NCBI RefSeq assembly: GCF_014230305.1
Contig: NZ_JACLAU010000001.1
Coordinates: 310,001-374,000 of the forward strand
Source of the DNA: Novosphingobium aerophilum
GTDB taxonomy: Bacteria > Pseudomonadota > Alphaproteobacteria > Sphingomonadales > Sphingomonadaceae
Direction of reading: 5' to 3'
Length of the DNA: 64,000 bases
Position numbers and translations under genes: made by a program. Below are positions 7,856-16,245 of this stretch, piece after piece; positions within the stretch are counted from its first letter, which is position 1; each line of letters starts with the position of its first letter. The notes below the pieces were generated by a model. That model did no database searches. It had not been told where the DNA came from and saw only the letters and a list, made by a program, of their open reading frames with translations.

Positions 7856-8962
7856 ATGCCGGGACAGTGGAAAGCCCTCGCGGGTCTGGTTCTAGTCGCG
7901 GCGGCAGGCGCGCCGCTGGGCGCCCAGCCTGCGGCCGATGCACCGCCGAACGCCCCCACCTTCGCACCCGACGGCACCGCCCGCGTCCCGCCCTTCACCC
8001 TGCCGCCATCGGTCCTGTCGAGCCCCGAGGCGCGCCGGCAGCAGGCGATGCGGGCGCGCATGCCGGTGGCCCAGGGCACGTCACAGGAACCCGACATCGC
8101 CGTTCGGCGCGCCCAGCTCAACGCGGCCATGGCTCCGCGGATTGCGCGCATGCAGGCGCTCTATCCCGTCGACATAACGGATACGGTGATCGGCGGGGTC
8201 CGCGCCAAGGTGGTCACGCCCAAGGGCAAGCCGGTCGATCCGCGGCGCGTGCTGATCAACCTCCACGGCGGCGCCTTCAGCCTGTGCTGGGACGCCTGCG
8301 CCCTGGTGGAATCGATCCCGATCGCCGCGCTGGGCGGTTACCGCGTGGTCTCGATCGATTACCGCATGGCGCCCGAGCATCGCCACCCGGCCGGACTGGA
8401 GGACGTGGTCTCGGTCTACCGGGCCCTCGCGGGCCAATACCGGCCACGCCACATCGGCATCTACGGCTGCTCGGCCGGGGGCAACCTGACGGCCCAGGCC
8501 GCCGCCGCCCTTCCGATGCGGGGTCTTCCCCAGGCGGGCGCGATCGGCATCTTCGGCGCGGGCGGGGTGCGTTTCCAGTCGGGCGATTCGGCCTATATCG
8601 CCGGCTATGTCGACGGCACCTTTCCGGCGCCGCCGGCCGACGGCTCCCCGGCGACCGACCTGACGCGCGGGTACTTCGACGGCGCGGACTTCGGCGATCC
8701 GGTGGTCTCCCCGGCGCTGCATCCCGAGGTCATGGCGAAGTTCCCGCCGACGCTGCTGATCACCGGCACGCGGGCGATGGACCTGAGCCCGGCGATCGTG
8801 ACCAACTCGGCCTTGCTGCGGGCCGGCGTGGCATCGACCCTGATCGTCGGCGAGGCGATGGGCCACTGCTACCTGTACCAGCCCGACCTGCCGGAATCGC
8901 GCGACGCCTATGCCGCGATCGTGGCCCATTTCCGGCGGAACCTGGGCACGGGCCCGGGCTGA
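7856..8962 (+). CDS. Exported alpha/beta hydrolase, HSL-family esterase
   Basis: 368-aa esterase or lipase of the hormone-sensitive-lipase family. It starts with a signal peptide (hydrophobic core LAGLVLVAAAGAPLG, likely cleavage near residue 23-28), so it acts in the periplasm or outside. The oxyanion motif HGGA is at 137-140. The nucleophile elbow is GCSAGGN (204-210, Ser206), with cysteine in place of the usual aspartate. Asp309 and His337 complete a plausible triad. The ATG at 7856 follows a GGGGGTGAGG ribosome binding site. It is probably monocistronic. Confidence 0.85.
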   Translation: MPGQWKALAGLVLVAAAGAPLGAQPAADAPPNAPTFAPDGTARVPPFTLPPSVLSSPEARRQQAMRARMPVAQGTSQEPDIAVRRAQLNAAMAPRIARMQALYPVDITDTVIGGVRAKVVTPKGKPVDPRRVLINLHGGAFSLCWDACALVESIPIAALGGYRVVSIDYRMAPEHRHPAGLEDVVSVYRALAGQYRPRHIGIYGCSAGGNLTAQAAAALPMRGLPQAGAIGIFGAGGVRFQSGDSAYIAGYVDGTFPAPPADGSPATDLTRGYFDGADFGDPVVSPALHPEVMAKFPPTLLITGTRAMDLSPAIVTNSALLRAGVASTLIVGEAMGHCYLYQPDLPESRDAYAAIVAHFRRNLGTGPG

Positions 8963-8986
8963 TCCGCTGGATCGGGAGCCGTCGGG

Positions 8987-10132
8987 TCAGCGCCGGATGG
9001 CGATGCCGTAGCGTTCGATGTAGTCGCCGAAGTGATCGTAGACCTGCTCGCGGGTCAGGCCATAGTCCTCCAGACGGTACTCGTGCTTGCCGTGCTTGCC
9101 CTGCGGATTGTCGTCCAGCACGCCCTGCATCGCGGCCTCGACCTCGGCGGTGAACGGGGTCCCGAACCGGGCATAGGCCTTGCGCATTTCCCCGATCGGA
9201 TCGCCGGTCAGCGCCTTGTATTCGATGTGGTGGATCGCATCGCGGCCATGCTTGTCCTCAAAGGCACGCACCCGCGCGATCATCGCGTCGAAAGTGCGCA
9301 GCTGGGCCGTGCCGCAGGCAATGGGGTCCACCTCGTCGCTGAACATCTTGCGCACCGCGAAGATCAGGCTGCAGGCCGAGGCGACCACATCGGCCGGATC
9401 GCGGTGAGTCATGATCAGTTGCGCGTCCGGGTAGACCGTGGTCAGCCCCTCGAGGAACAGCGGGTGCCACGGGTTCTTGAACGTCCAGTGCCCGGGGTTG
9501 TTGCCCTGCAGCAGTTGCATCAGCCGCTTGTGATAGCGGAAGGCGGGCACATAGTCGGCGTTGTGGAGCCAGTCGCTGTAGCTCGGCACGTGGTACTGCG
9601 ATTCAAACAGCTGCGCGCAGAAGCTGGGGGACATCGCGAACTGGCACTCGGTCGAACTGTCGGCGTTCTCCCAGTGCATCGCCGCGATGTGCGGAAGGTA
9701 CTGCTTGCTGCCGTCGAGCCGGGCCTGTTCAGCCAGACAGCGCGGATCGCTGCGCAATGCGCCGGGGGCGGCGGGGGGCACGGTGTTGAAGGCCTCCCAG
9801 CGCATGAACACGCGCCGCGCGGGATCGGCCGACAGCAGGTTGATCGCCAGGGTCGTGCCGGTCCGCGGCAGTCCGAACAGGAAGGTCGGCCGTTCGATCG
9901 GCGCGTCGAGCAGCGCCGGGTTCGCCTTCAGGTAATCTTCGACCTGCAACCGTTGCGCCAGCGTGGTGACGATGCTGCCGGCCACGCGGCCGACCCCGGC
10001 CTCGCTCAGCCTGGCTTCGCGGTTGAGCGCATCGACCAGAGCGTCGAGCCCTTCGCGGAAGCTGGGATCCCCGAAGTCGGACAGGCCGGTTTGTTCGCGG
10101 GCGGCGGCGAGCAGAGTTTCTGTGTCGAGCAT
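8987..10132 (-). CDS. Sulfotransferase family protein
   Basis: 381-aa PAPS-dependent sulfotransferase. The 5'-phosphosulfate loop GLPRTGTT is at residues 87-94, and the downstream MTHRDPADVVASACSL segment matches the 3'-phosphate-binding part of the family. It would transfer sulfate to a hydroxyl group. It lies downstream of the P450 but has its own promoter across the P450 stop codon. An alkylsulfatase-like hydrolase is encoded about 2.4 kb away, suggesting that a sulfated metabolite is both made and cleaved. Confidence 0.85.
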   Translation of the reverse strand: MLDTETLLAAAREQTGLSDFGDPSFREGLDALVDALNREARLSEAGVGRVAGSIVTTLAQRLQVEDYLKANPALLDAPIERPTFLFGLPRTGTTLAINLLSADPARRVFMRWEAFNTVPPAAPGALRSDPRCLAEQARLDGSKQYLPHIAAMHWENADSSTECQFAMSPSFCAQLFESQYHVPSYSDWLHNADYVPAFRYHKRLMQLLQGNNPGHWTFKNPWHPLFLEGLTTVYPDAQLIMTHRDPADVVASACSLIFAVRKMFSDEVDPIACGTAQLRTFDAMIARVRAFEDKHGRDAIHHIEYKALTGDPIGEMRKAYARFGTPFTAEVEAAMQGVLDDNPQGKHGKHEYRLEDYGLTREQVYDHFGDYIERYGIAIRR

Positions 10133-10139
10133 GACGGCA

Positions 10140-10198
10140 GGCTATGGAACGGGGCCGCGCCAGACAACCGGCGCGGCCCAATCATCGCCGTGGCGTCA
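10140..10198 (-). promoter_or_regulatory. Promoter of the sulfotransferase gene with repeated palindromic element
   Basis: Read on the minus strand: TGACGC-CACG-GCGAT (10198-10184), then TTGTCT as -35 (10167-10162), a 16-bp spacer and ATAGCC as -10 (10145-10140). The element starts 31 bp before the -35 and 53 bp before the -10, exactly as at several other promoters here. The element overlaps the P450 stop codon. Assigned by eye. Confidence 0.55.
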
Positions 10199-11443
10199 CC
10201 ACACCAGCGGCAGATGGTGCGGACCGACCACGCCGCCCGGACGATAGACGATTTCCGCCCCCGGCTTGATCGCGAAATCGGGAATGCGCTTCAGCCATTC
10301 CTGGATTGCCACCTTGGTCTCGAGCCGGGCGAGGTGCGCACCCATGCAGCTGTGCACGCCCACGGTGAAGGCGAGGATGATCTGCTTGGGCCGGTGGAAA
10401 TCGACCACGGTCGGGTTCGGGAAGACATCGGGATCGAAATTGCAGGCCGGCAGGATGCAGGTGATCTTGTCGCCGGCCTTCAGCTGCACGCCGCGCATCT
10501 CGTGGTCCTTGACGATCGTCCGGCCCGAGAACGTCACCGAATGGACCCGCAGCAGCTCTTCCACCTGGGCGTTGATGTTGCCGGGATCGGCGATCATCTC
10601 GCGGCGCCGGTCGGGGTTGTTGGCCAGCCACAGCCAGATGTTGTTGAGCGTGGCGAACACCGTGTCGAGCCCGCCGATGAACAGGAAGATGACGAAGCCG
10701 AAGATCTCCTTGTCATGCATCGGCCGCCCATCGATCTGGGCATGGACGATCCGGCTGACCACGCCCTCGTCGGGCTGGCGCTTCTTCTCCTCGATCGCCG
10801 ACTTCAGGTAGGCTGAGATCTTGGTCATCGTCTCGGCCATGATCGCCCGGTCGTTGCTGTGCAGCAGGGACACGGCCCAATCGACGAAGGTGTCGGTCAT
10901 CTCCACCGGCAGCCCCATCAGCCGCAGGAAGATCGTGACGGGGAAGGGCCGGCCGAAGGCCGTGGTGAACTCGCATTCGCCCTTGGTGATGATCTCGTCG
11001 ATCAGCTCGTTGGCCAGCTCGCGCATGGTCGCCTCGAGCTTCAGCACGCCTTGCGGCGAGAACATCGGATCGACGATGTTGCGGTACTTGCGGTGCTGCG
11101 GCGGGTCGATTTCCTGCGGGATGAAGTAGAAGTAGTCATCCGGGTCGCGCGGGAACGGGGTGGCGCCCTCGTTCGAGAAGACCTCCGCATTGCGCAGGAC
11201 CTTCAGCGCATCCTCGTGCTTGATCGCCAGCCAGGCATTCCCGAAGGGGCTGACGTCGTAATAGAGCGGCGGGAACTTCTCGTGCATCGCCGCCATGTAG
11301 GCGTGGGGCGCGGCCAGGAACTCGGGGCCGAAGGTGATCCCGGCGGAATGCACCAGCTCGGCCGGGACGTGCGGGGGAACCTGGTCCATCCCGGCGACAC
11401 GCTTGAAGTCGGGCGGGGTGGGGTTGAGGACGTCGATCGCCAT
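10196..11443 (-). CDS. Cytochrome P450
   Basis: 415-aa class I bacterial P450. The I-helix has GGLDT (257-261), the K-helix ExxR is E296-LL-R299, and the haem loop FTVGVHSCMG puts the cysteine ligand at 366. The ATG at 11443 is used; a longer reading frame upstream overlaps the ferredoxin gene and lacks P450 character. The ferredoxin gene ends 14 bp upstream, so its redox partner is co-transcribed. No ferredoxin reductase is encoded nearby. It is probably a hydroxylase for an alicyclic, terpenoid or steroid-like substrate. Confidence 0.93.
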   Translation of the reverse strand: MAIDVLNPTPPDFKRVAGMDQVPPHVPAELVHSAGITFGPEFLAAPHAYMAAMHEKFPPLYYDVSPFGNAWLAIKHEDALKVLRNAEVFSNEGATPFPRDPDDYFYFIPQEIDPPQHRKYRNIVDPMFSPQGVLKLEATMRELANELIDEIITKGECEFTTAFGRPFPVTIFLRLMGLPVEMTDTFVDWAVSLLHSNDRAIMAETMTKISAYLKSAIEEKKRQPDEGVVSRIVHAQIDGRPMHDKEIFGFVIFLFIGGLDTVFATLNNIWLWLANNPDRRREMIADPGNINAQVEELLRVHSVTFSGRTIVKDHEMRGVQLKAGDKITCILPACNFDPDVFPNPTVVDFHRPKQIILAFTVGVHSCMGAHLARLETKVAIQEWLKRIPDFAIKPGAEIVYRPGGVVGPHHLPLVW

Positions 11444-11457
11444 CGGGGGTGCTCCGC

Positions 11458-11784
11458 TCAGTACTGGGTTTCGGGAAGGTGGACGACGAGCCCGTCGAAC
11501 TCCGGGGCCATCACGATCTGGCAAGAGAGCCGGCTGGTCGGCCGGCGCGGCGCCGAGGCGGCCTCGAGCAGCTCACTCTCCTCGCGCGTGGCGGGCTGCC
11601 CCAGGCGATCGGCCCAGGTCTCGTCGACGTAGCAATGGCAGGTGGCGCAGGCCAGTCCGCCACCGCACTCGCCGATGATCCCGTCGATCTCGTTGTACAG
11701 CGCGCCACGCATCACGTTCTCGCCATCGGCCAGTTCGATCGTGTGCCGCGTGCCGTCCACCGCCACGTAGGTTACCTTGCCCAT
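11458..11784 (-). CDS. [2Fe-2S] ferredoxin, putidaredoxin type
   Basis: 108-aa plant/adrenodoxin-type ferredoxin. The cluster ligands follow the C-x5-C-x2-C...C pattern: C40, C46, C49 and C88. The ATG at 11784 has GGAGA upstream. It is the first gene of the ferredoxin-P450 operon and would pass electrons to the P450. The divergent TetR gene and two palindromes between them suggest TetR control. Confidence 0.93.
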   Translation of the reverse strand: MGKVTYVAVDGTRHTIELADGENVMRGALYNEIDGIIGECGGGLACATCHCYVDETWADRLGQPATREESELLEAASAPRRPTSRLSCQIVMAPEFDGLVVHLPETQY

Positions 11785-11815
11785 CGCCAATCTTCTCCGC
11801 ATCGGTTTGTGGGTT

Positions 11816-11849
11816 GAGAACACTGTTCTCGACACTGGCGGTATACCGC
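11816..11849. promoter_or_regulatory. Two palindromes between ferredoxin-P450 and TetR genes
   Basis: GAGAACA-c-TGTTCTC (11816-11830) and GCGGTATACCGC (11838-11849) are both perfect inverted repeats. Their centres are about 20 bp apart, near two helical turns, in the 107-bp divergent gap. They are good candidates for operators of the adjacent TetR protein, with the second covering a possible TATACC -10 hexamer. Confidence 0.55.
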
Positions 11850-11891
11850 ATTAGCGTGGCATGGGAAGCCCCGACGAACGAGGGAGGACGT

Positions 11892-12524
11892 GTGAACGGG
11901 CAGGCGGTTGCCGTGCCGGCAGGCCAGGACGAGCGGGCCGACGCGATCGTCCGGTGTGCTGACGAGCTGCTGGACGAAGTCGGGCTGGAGGGCCTGACGA
12001 TCCGCGCCGTGCTCGCGCGGACCGGGCTTGCCCGGCGCGCCTTCTACGATCGCTTCGCGGGGAAGGACGAGCTGGTCCTGGCGGTGTTCGAGAAGAGCCT
12101 GAGCGAGGCCGCCCGGCGCTTCGCCGCCGAAACCGAGGGGCTGTCGAGCCCGCTGGAGCGGTTGCAGCGGATCGTCTGCGGGATCGTGCTGGGCCGGGCC
12201 GGCCATGCCGCGGACGGCCACTGGGAGCTGAGCCGCCGCAGCGCCGCGCTCTCGCGCGAGCACCTGCGCCTCGCCGAGACCCGGCCGCGCCAGTTGCAGC
12301 GAGCGATCGAACCGCTGGTCGCGCTGATCGCGCGCGAGCTGGCGAACGGCATGGCCCTGGGCGAGGTGCGCCGCGCCGACGCGCGGCAGCTCGCGGTGCT
12401 GGTCTACAACCTGGTCTCCACCACCGTCCATGCCGAGCTCCTGGCCGAGGAGGCCGACCGGCAGCGGCGCGAACAGCTCGCGGCCGAAATCTGGGAGTTC
12501 AGCCGCCGGGCGATCGCCGGGTGA
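11892..12524 (+). CDS. TetR family transcriptional regulator
   Basis: 210-aa TetR protein, divergent from the ferredoxin-P450 operon. The GTG at 11892 is chosen because GGGAGG lies at 11882-11887; a start at 11814 would overlap the palindromes. The helix-turn-helix is LTIRAVLARTGLARRAFYDR (residues about 34-53). It probably represses the P450 operon and itself. Its stop abuts the convergent MBL hydrolase gene with no spacer. Confidence 0.9.
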   Translation: MNGQAVAVPAGQDERADAIVRCADELLDEVGLEGLTIRAVLARTGLARRAFYDRFAGKDELVLAVFEKSLSEAARRFAAETEGLSSPLERLQRIVCGIVLGRAGHAADGHWELSRRSAALSREHLRLAETRPRQLQRAIEPLVALIARELANGMALGEVRRADARQLAVLVYNLVSTTVHAELLAEEADRQRREQLAAEIWEFSRRAIAG

Positions 12525-13784
12525 TCACTCGGCTTCGGCCAGGCGCCGCTCGGCATCGGCAATTTCGGAGCGCAGCCACATCGTCTCGGACAGGTTGCCG
12601 GTGGTCGCCTGGGCCAGCAGCTGCTGGTGCGCCGCCAGCTTGACCGCCAGCGCCGGGCGGTGCCCGGGCTCGACCCCCAGCACGATGTCGATCAGGTGGA
12701 TGGCTTCGAGCGGCCGCCCGGCGGTGCAATGGGCCTCGGCCCGTTGCGCCAGGGCATCGGCCCCGGCCAGGGCGACCAGATCGGCATGGATCGCCGACCG
12801 CGGGACGCCGTAAAGCTCGGTCGTGCCGTCCTCGTAGTGGAACCACCCGGCATATTCGTCCCAGATCGTCTTGACCGCCCAGCTCACCTTGCCGTGGAAC
12901 TCGCCGATGGTCAGCGCCTCGGGCAGGCGCGCCTCGCGCATCAGTTCGTGCACGGTCTTGCCCGCGTTCATCCCTTCGAGCGTGAAGTCGCGGACCCATT
13001 CGATCGCCCCGATCATCCGGTCGACGTCGGCCGCGATGCGCTCGGCGCCGCGGATGGGGTCGCCGTGGCCGGTGATGACGATCTCGGGCGCGAGGTCGCG
13101 CAGCTTGCGCAGTGCCTTGAGCGTGTTCCACACCGCGCGCGGCTTGTCCCCGCGCAGGGTGCAGAAGAACGGCATCGACAGCCAGACCGGCCCGACGAGA
13201 TTGCCGGTGAAGGCGATCCGGTCATCGGGCAGCCAGACGATCAGGTTGTCGACCGTCTCGCCTTCGGGGGCGTGGATCAGCTCGAACCGGCGGCCGCCGA
13301 CCGTGAAGTCGAGCACCCGGTCGACCAGCCGGTCCGGCTTGACCTCGGGCGGCAGCTTCGGCGTGCCGCCGCGGCGCAGGGTGCTGGCCCACAGCTTGGC
13401 GCTGCGCGGGCCGAAGAACGGCTGGAGCCGCTTCATGTCCCCCCAGGCCTCGTCGAAGCCGGGCCCGCCGATCACCTCGGTGCCTGCCTCGCGGAAGGCG
13501 TCGACGCCGCCGAAATGATCGGCATGGCTCTGGGTCAGCACGATCTTGCGCAGCGGACCGGTGCGGTGCGGGGCCAGCAGCGCGATGTTGCGTTCGGTGT
13601 TGTCCATGAAGCCGGTGTTGACCATCACGTCGCCGTCGGCGGTGGTGACCAGGTAGAGGTTGGATATGTCATTCACCTGGAACACGAAGGGCGTGATCGC
13701 GATCGCCGCCGTCTGGACATCGCCGGCGCGGACCAGACCGGCCAGGGCGGGGCTTTTCCCCTGATCTGGAGTGTCGGACGCCAT
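12525..13784 (-). CDS. MBL-fold hydrolase with alkylsulfatase-type dimerisation domain
   Basis: 419-aa metallo-beta-lactamase-fold protein resembling type III alkylsulfatases (SdsA1/BDS1). The metal motif reads TQSHADHFGG (84-93): H87, D89 and H90 are present, but the first histidine of the family's HxHxDH is glutamine (Q85). The PEGETVDNLIVWLPDDRIAF and GHGDP segments match the rest of the site. An alkylsulfatase dimerisation region follows. It may hydrolyse a sulfate ester; the ligand change leaves activity uncertain. It ends the minus operon after SDR and ADH genes. Confidence 0.78.
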   Translation of the reverse strand: MASDTPDQGKSPALAGLVRAGDVQTAAIAITPFVFQVNDISNLYLVTTADGDVMVNTGFMDNTERNIALLAPHRTGPLRKIVLTQSHADHFGGVDAFREAGTEVIGGPGFDEAWGDMKRLQPFFGPRSAKLWASTLRRGGTPKLPPEVKPDRLVDRVLDFTVGGRRFELIHAPEGETVDNLIVWLPDDRIAFTGNLVGPVWLSMPFFCTLRGDKPRAVWNTLKALRKLRDLAPEIVITGHGDPIRGAERIAADVDRMIGAIEWVRDFTLEGMNAGKTVHELMREARLPEALTIGEFHGKVSWAVKTIWDEYAGWFHYEDGTTELYGVPRSAIHADLVALAGADALAQRAEAHCTAGRPLEAIHLIDIVLGVEPGHRPALAVKLAAHQQLLAQATTGNLSETMWLRSEIADAERRLAEAE

Positions 13785-13786
13785 GC

Positions 13787-14794
13787 TCAATCCTCCCCGA
13801 ACGTGATCATGACCTTGGCCGATTGCGGGGTCGCGGCGATGTCGAGCCCGTCGAGCACCCGATCGAACGGCAGCCGGTGGCTGATCAGTGCCGCGATCTT
13901 GTCCTGCAGGCGCGGCATGGCGGCGATCACGTCCGGAAACTCGTCCGGATAGCCGACTGCGGTGGTGATGGTCATTTCGGTGGTCAGCATCGGCCCGGCG
14001 GGCAGTTCGACCGGCTTGAGGTAGGCCGCCGTGATGACGTGGCGGGCGTGGCGCTTGGCCAGGCCCACCACCTGCGCCAGGATCGTCGGGGCTCCCGCAG
14101 CGTCGATATAGGCGTCGGTCCCGGCCTTTTCCCGCCCGAAGCAGGTCTCGGTCCCATGCAGCGCCTTGATCCGCGCCTCGACATCCTCGCGGGCCGGATT
14201 GATCGTGCGCGCGCCGAGCGCCCGGGCCCGCTCGAGACGCTCCTCGGCGAGGTCGAGCGCGATCACGTCGCAGCCCCGGTCGACCGCCCACATCACCATG
14301 CCCAGCCCGATCGGGCCGCAGCCGAACACCACCAGCTTGTCCCCGGCCTTGGCCCCGGCGCGATTGACCCCGTGCATCGCCACGGCGAGCGGCTCGCACA
14401 TCGCGGCCACTTCGTAGGACACGCCGGCCGGGATCGGCAGGATCGAATCCCCCAGCCGCGCCTCGCGCACCAGCAGCTCTTCGGTGAAGGCACCCTCGGG
14501 GCCGCCGCTGCCGATGTAGCTGGGGGTGTTCATCGGGTTGATGATCACCGGCTGGCCCAGGCTGATCCCGCTCACCTCGGCGCCGACATGGATGATCTCG
14601 CCCGCGCCCTCATGGCCCAGCGCGGTCAGGGTTCCCGGCCGGGGGATGCCGCCATGCTTGATGTAGGACAGGTCGCTGCCGCAGATGCCGCAGGCCTTCA
14701 TCCGCACCAGCACGTCGGCCGGGCCGGGTTCGGGGCGGATGTAATCGTCCAGCCGGACGTCGTTGACGTCGTGGATCGTCAGCAGGTGGCCCAT
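13787..14794 (-). CDS. Zinc-dependent alcohol dehydrogenase (MDR family)
   Basis: 335-aa medium-chain dehydrogenase oxidising an alcohol with NAD(P). Catalytic zinc ligands C35 (ACGICGSD) and H61-E62 (GHEGAGE) are present, as is the Rossmann motif VFGCGPIGLG. The four-cysteine lobe that binds structural zinc in many family members is missing. It is 2 bp upstream of the MBL hydrolase start and 11 bp after the SDR stop, so all three form one operon and probably act on successive alcohol intermediates. Confidence 0.88.
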   Translation of the reverse strand: MGHLLTIHDVNDVRLDDYIRPEPGPADVLVRMKACGICGSDLSYIKHGGIPRPGTLTALGHEGAGEIIHVGAEVSGISLGQPVIINPMNTPSYIGSGGPEGAFTEELLVREARLGDSILPIPAGVSYEVAAMCEPLAVAMHGVNRAGAKAGDKLVVFGCGPIGLGMVMWAVDRGCDVIALDLAEERLERARALGARTINPAREDVEARIKALHGTETCFGREKAGTDAYIDAAGAPTILAQVVGLAKRHARHVITAAYLKPVELPAGPMLTTEMTITTAVGYPDEFPDVIAAMPRLQDKIAALISHRLPFDRVLDGLDIAATPQSAKVMITFGED

Positions 14795-14805
14795 CGGCTG
14801 GTCCT

Positions 14806-15630
14806 TCAGTTGAACGCGTAAGGAGCGTGGATGTGGCTCGCCCCGTCGATGAAGATCGTGTCGCCCGAATGGAACGAAGAGGCATCTGAGCAGAGATAGG
14901 CGCCGATCCCCTCGAAGTCCTCGATCCGGCCGGGACGGTGGATCGGGGTCTTGGCCGAGAAGTGCGCGTCGACCTGGGCCATGCGCGCCTTCATCTCCTC
15001 CGTCATGCCCTGATCGGCGCCGATGCCGGTCTTGATGTAGCCCGGGGCGATGGTGTTGGCGCGGATCTGGAACTTGCCCAGTTCCGCCGCCATGCCGCGG
15101 ACCACTGCGCCCATGCCGCCCTTGGAGGCGGCGTAGTTGTTGATCCCGGCGATCCCGTGGACCATCGACAGGCTGCCGCAATAGACCAGGCTGCCGCCCG
15201 GCTCGCCCGCCTCGGCCCGGGCGACCATGGCCTTGGCCCCTTCGCGCAGGGTGAAGAAGGCGCCGTGCAGGTTGACCGCCAGCAGATCGTGCCATTCGTT
15301 GGCGTCCAGCGTCAGCACCGAGCGCGAGCGCGAGGCCCGGCCCGAGTTCGCGAAGACACAGTCGACCCGCCCGAAGTCCTCGAGCAGCCGGGCATAGCCG
15401 GCGACGATGGCCTCCTCCGACGCGACATCGACCTGGTAGGCAATCACCCGGCCGGCGCCAGCGGCTTCGAGCTCGGCCTTGGCCTCGGCGTTCTTTTCGG
15501 CATTGCGGGCCCAGATCGCGATATCGCCGCCCATCTTGGCCACGCCGCGGGCGAAGCCCAGGCCAATGCCGCCGTTGCCGCCAGTCACCAGCGTCACCTT
15601 GCCCGAACAGTCGAACAGTCCCTGCGCCAT
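14806..15630 (-). CDS. SDR family oxidoreductase
   Basis: 274-aa classical SDR: TGGNGGIGLG cofactor motif near residue 17, a NSG motif in mid-protein and catalytic YAASK. It has an unusual C-terminus ending HIHAPYAFN. Two in-frame ATGs lie six bases apart; 15630 is preferred because AAGGAGG sits 6 bp before it, whereas it would abut the ATG at 15636. It is the first gene of the SDR-ADH-MBL operon, divergent from the VOC gene. Confidence 0.88.
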   Translation of the reverse strand: MAQGLFDCSGKVTLVTGGNGGIGLGFARGVAKMGGDIAIWARNAEKNAEAKAELEAAGAGRVIAYQVDVASEEAIVAGYARLLEDFGRVDCVFANSGRASRSRSVLTLDANEWHDLLAVNLHGAFFTLREGAKAMVARAEAGEPGGSLVYCGSLSMVHGIAGINNYAASKGGMGAVVRGMAAELGKFQIRANTIAPGYIKTGIGADQGMTEEMKARMAQVDAHFSAKTPIHRPGRIEDFEGIGAYLCSDASSFHSGDTIFIDGASHIHAPYAFN

Positions 15631-15696
15631 CGTCATCCTCCTTGGTTCTTGCGTCGATGGTGGCCCATGCCGCCCTGCGCGCGCCAGCCCGATGTG

Positions 15697-15770
15697 GATC
15701 GTGGCGGCGATGATTGCCTGGCGCCGGGCGACAGGCCCGGGCGCGGGCTGTTAGCCTCCCGATCCGGGAG
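15697..15770 (+). promoter_or_regulatory. Promoter of the VOC gene: palindromic element, -35/-10 and RBS hairpin
   Basis: GATCGT-GGCG-GCGAT (15697-15711) starts 31 bp before a weak -35 GCGACA (15728-15733), followed after 17 bp by TTAGCC (15751-15756). The 14-mer TTAGCCTCCCGATC recurs exactly at 51346. CTCCCG (15756-15761) pairs with CGGGAG (15765-15770), the ribosome binding site, in a small hairpin. Confidence 0.5.
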
Positions 15771-15777
15771 AACAGAC

Positions 15778-16245
15778 ATGATCACCGGAACGATTTTCCA
15801 GAACGGCTACATCTGCCGCGACATCGACGCCGCGGTGGCCGAATTCCGCCGGCGCGGCGATGTCCGCGTGATCGGCCCGTTCGAGGCCGACCAGTCCCCC
15901 GACACCCCCGCCGGCCCCAGGCGCCAGGTCACGAAGCTCGCCTTCGTCTGGCAGGGCAACATGCAGTTCGAGCTGATCCAGCCGATCCTCGACGAGACCG
16001 GGCTCTATGGCGAGGCGGGCGCGGAGCCGATGCGCCATCACCACGTCGCCATGCGGGTGGATGACTGGGATACGTTCCGCGATGCGCTGGCGCGTCAGGA
16101 TCTGCCGGTGGTGATCGAGCGGGCCATTCCCGGCGATGCGCTGAAGTTCCTCTACATCGATGCGCGCGCCGCCTTCGGGCACTATCTGGAGTATGTCTGG
16201 ATGACCGACGAGCGCTGGGCGCAGATCGGCGGACTGCCGGCATGA
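15778..16245 (+). CDS. VOC superfamily (glyoxalase-like) protein
   Basis: 155-aa vicinal-oxygen-chelate protein with two paired beta-alpha-beta-beta-beta modules. Candidate metal ligands are the glutamate in QFELIQP, the histidines in RHHHVAMRVDD and the glutamate in HYLEYVW. It is too short to be a two-domain extradiol dioxygenase. Methylmalonyl-CoA epimerase-like, lactonase-like or binding roles are possible. Its stop overlaps the next SDR start (ATGA). Confidence 0.8.
   Translation: MITGTIFQNGYICRDIDAAVAEFRRRGDVRVIGPFEADQSPDTPAGPRRQVTKLAFVWQGNMQFELIQPILDETGLYGEAGAEPMRHHHVAMRVDDWDTFRDALARQDLPVVIERAIPGDALKFLYIDARAAFGHYLEYVWMTDERWAQIGGLPA

Noticed and set aside
11816..11830. SOS/LexA box or steroid-receptor-like element, from the GAACA...TGTTC symmetry (also at 41307-41322)
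   Set aside because: The spacing differs from bacterial LexA boxes, alphaproteobacterial LexA uses GTTC direct repeats, and each site lies beside its own TetR or IclR gene. The eukaryotic receptor likeness is coincidence.
15778..16245. Extradiol ring-cleavage dioxygenase
   Set aside because: The VOC protein is only 155 residues, half the length of the two-domain dioxygenases, and the ring-cleavage signature is not visible.
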